From the NCBI GenBank assembly GCA_946886425.1, contig CAMPIP010000129.1, positions 1 to 6,586 of the forward strand: a stretch of DNA of 6,586 nt. Reading direction: 5' to 3'. This stretch comes from an uncultured Actinomycetes bacterium (GTDB lineage Bacteria > Actinomycetota > Thermoleophilia > Solirubrobacterales > 70-9). This document shows, piece by piece, positions 5,054 to 6,586 of the stretch. The stretch's first letter is position 1, and each line of letters opens with the position of its first letter. The notes below the pieces were generated by a model that was not told where the DNA came from, ran no database searches, and saw nothing but the letters and a program-made list of their open reading frames with translations. A program made the position numbers and the translations under genes.

Positions 5054-6586
5054 ATGGCGGCGCGGTCGAAGAAGCGGCAGCAAAGCGGCGAGCGCGAGGA
5101 GCTCGGCGAGTACGAGCGCAAGCGCGACTTCAAGGCGACTCCGGAGCCGGCCCCGAGACGGCGGCGCGGCAAGGGCGGGGCGCCGCGCTTCGTGGTCCAG
5201 GAGCACAGCGCCCGCCGCCTGCACTGGGACCTGCGGCTGGAGCACGACGGGGTCGCCGCCTCCTGGGCGGTCCCGAACGGCATCCCCGAGGACCCGAGCG
5301 AGAACCGCAAGGCGGTCCACACCGAGGACCACCCGCTGGAGTACCTCGAGTTCGAGGGCGAGATTCCGAAGGGCGAGTACGGGGCGGGGACGATGAAGGT
5401 CTGGGACAGCGGCACCTACGAGCTGGAGAAGTGGGAGCCGCGGAAAGTGATGGTCCGCTTCGAGGGCGAGCGGCTGCGGGGCCGCTACGCGCTGTTCCGC
5501 GCCGGCAAGGACGAGAAGGACTGGATGATCCACCGGATCGACCCACCGGAGCGGCAGCGCGACCCGTTCCCCGAGCAGGTGGTGCCGATGCTGGCCAAGC
5601 TGGCACCGCTGCCGGCCAGGGACGAGGGCTGGGCGGCCGAGGTGAAGTGGGACGGGGTGCGGGCGATCGCCTACTGTCAGCCGGGGCGGCTGGAGCTGCA
5701 GACCCGCAACCTCAACGTCGTCACCTCCCAGTACCCGGAGGTGCGGCGGCTGGGCCGACAGCTCGGCTCCCGCGACGCCGTCCTCGACGGCGAGCTGGTC
5801 GCCTTCGACGCGGAGGGGCGGCCGAGCTTCGAGCGGTTGCAGCAGCGAATCCACCAAACCGACGCGAGCGTCGTGCGGCGGCGGATGAAATCCCATCCCG
5901 TCACCTACGTCCTCTTCGATCTCCTCTACCTCGACGGCGAGAACCTGATGGAGCAGCCCTACGCGCGCCGCCGCGAGCTGCTCGAGGGGCTCGGCCTGGA
6001 GGGGGAGAGCTGGCAGACGCCGAGCTACTCGGTCGGGCACGCGAAGGAGCTGCTGGCGGCGAGCGCCGAGCGGCGGCTGGAGGGGATCGTCCTCAAGCGC
6101 CTCGACAGCCGCTACGCGCCCGGCAAACGCGGCGGCGCCTGGCTGAAGGTGAAGACCGTCGGCCGCCAGGAGTTCGCGATCGGGGGCTGGGTCCCGGGGG
6201 AAGGCCGCCGCCGCGACCGCGTCGGCGCGCTCCTGCTCGGCGCCTTCGACGAGGAGTGCGGGCTGCGGTACGCCGGCAAAGTCTGCACCGGCTTCTCGGA
6301 GCGCGACCTCGACGAGCTGCTGGAGCGGCTGCGGCCGCTGGCCCGCAAGTCGAACCCCTTCGCCGGCCGCCGCGGTCCCCGCAACGCCAACTTCGTCGAG
6401 CCGGAGCTGGTCGCCGAGGTCGAGTTCCGGGAGATGACCGCCGAGGGCATGGTCCGCCACGGCTCCTTCAAGGGGCTGCGCGAGGACAAGCCGGCAGGCG
6501 AGGTGCGGTTGGAGCGGCCTGACCCGGCCGCGACTACCGAAGCGCCGGCGACCGAGCCCGCGCTTGCCGAGGCCGTGGCCGCCGGG
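5054..6586 (+). CDS. ligD: ATP-dependent DNA ligase LigD (phosphoesterase-ligase part; 3' end not in window)
   Basis: 511 codons are in frame with no stop before the window ends. A basic N-terminus (1-45) leads to the LigD 3'-phosphoesterase domain (about 46-165), with the metal-site residues H51, H57, D59 and R61 in HSARRLHWDLRLE and H89/H93 in HTEDHP; this domain trims 3' ends. The nucleotidyltransferase ligase domain (about 177-368) has motif I EVKWDG with the AMP-accepting K198, motif III DGE (245-247), IIIa FDLLYLDG (288-295), motif IV EGIVLK (343-348) and motif V WLKVK (363-367). The OB-fold follows to about 485 (FVEPELVAEVEF, HGSFKGLREDKP). The last 24 residues are an A/P/E/T-rich linker, so a primase-polymerase domain may follow past the edge, as in the Pseudomonas order PE-LIG-POL; mycobacterial LigD is POL-PE-LIG. 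With Ku it repairs double-strand breaks by end joining. No Ku gene is in the window. ATG is chosen; an in-frame GTG lies at 5042. Confidence 0.92.
   Translation, partial: MAARSKKRQQSGEREELGEYERKRDFKATPEPAPRRRRGKGGAPRFVVQEHSARRLHWDLRLEHDGVAASWAVPNGIPEDPSENRKAVHTEDHPLEYLEFEGEIPKGEYGAGTMKVWDSGTYELEKWEPRKVMVRFEGERLRGRYALFRAGKDEKDWMIHRIDPPERQRDPFPEQVVPMLAKLAPLPARDEGWAAEVKWDGVRAIAYCQPGRLELQTRNLNVVTSQYPEVRRLGRQLGSRDAVLDGELVAFDAEGRPSFERLQQRIHQTDASVVRRRMKSHPVTYVLFDLLYLDGENLMEQPYARRRELLEGLGLEGESWQTPSYSVGHAKELLAASAERRLEGIVLKRLDSRYAPGKRGGAWLKVKTVGRQEFAIGGWVPGEGRRRDRVGALLLGAFDEECGLRYAGKVCTGFSERDLDELLERLRPLARKSNPFAGRRGPRNANFVEPELVAEVEFREMTAEGMVRHGSFKGLREDKPAGEVRLERPDPAATTEAPATEPALAEAVAAG

Noticed and set aside
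4375..5415. 346-residue minus-strand frame across the phosphoesterase and ligD start
   Set aside because: It is in a different frame from the phosphoesterase, which has all its metal motifs, and its own sequence is S/R-rich without a domain.
5033..6460. 475-residue minus-strand open frame across ligD
   Set aside because: It is the antisense of ligD, whose catalytic motifs are all present on the plus strand; the protein shows only L/A/V/R/P-rich composition.

Overview
The window has about 70% G+C, GTG starts alongside ATG, ATGA/GTGA-type gene overlaps, and a bacterial NHEJ-type ATP-dependent ligase. Together with a NRAMP variant and GTTT/GGGTAC promoters, this points to a high-GC actinobacterium. 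My best guess from general resemblance is the Thermoleophilia/Solirubrobacterales; no rRNA or taxonomic marker is present to prove it. I see no mobile element, tRNA, rRNA or CRISPR array.

Layout. Positions 1-3874 hold seven minus-strand genes that overlap or almost touch and look like one operon. In transcription order they are: an acidic helical protein, possibly ferritin-like (3874-3386); a small lipoprotein (3355-2909); a divergent NRAMP-type transporter (2912-1692); two tandem PRC-barrel proteins (1695-1333 and 1342-1085); a protein with four CxxC zinc-finger repeats but no J domain (1082-582); and a DUF1360 membrane protein (571 to the left edge, no stop in the window). Next comes a 150-base divergent control region. 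It drives the operon leftward and a DUF892/YciE-type ferritin-like gene rightward (4025-4600). A YfcE-type metallophosphoesterase (5036-4554, minus) converges on the DUF892 gene with a 47-base overlap. It also diverges from ligD (5054 to the right edge, plus) across only 17 bases.

How it may work together. The control region holds two outward-facing promoters of the form GTTT-N15/16-GGGTAC, which resembles the SigB/SigF general-stress sigma consensus. Their -35 elements form a perfect 9+9 base inverted repeat. This suggests that two helical stress proteins, an unusual metal transporter, a lipoprotein and two PRC-barrel proteins are switched on together under stress such as stationary phase, desiccation or oxidation. 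LigD, used to join DNA ends in resting cells, fits the same theme but has no such promoter here. The operon as a unit, with a NRAMP that lacks the usual DPGN and MPH motifs, is the best candidate for a little-described system. That reading is inference from context.
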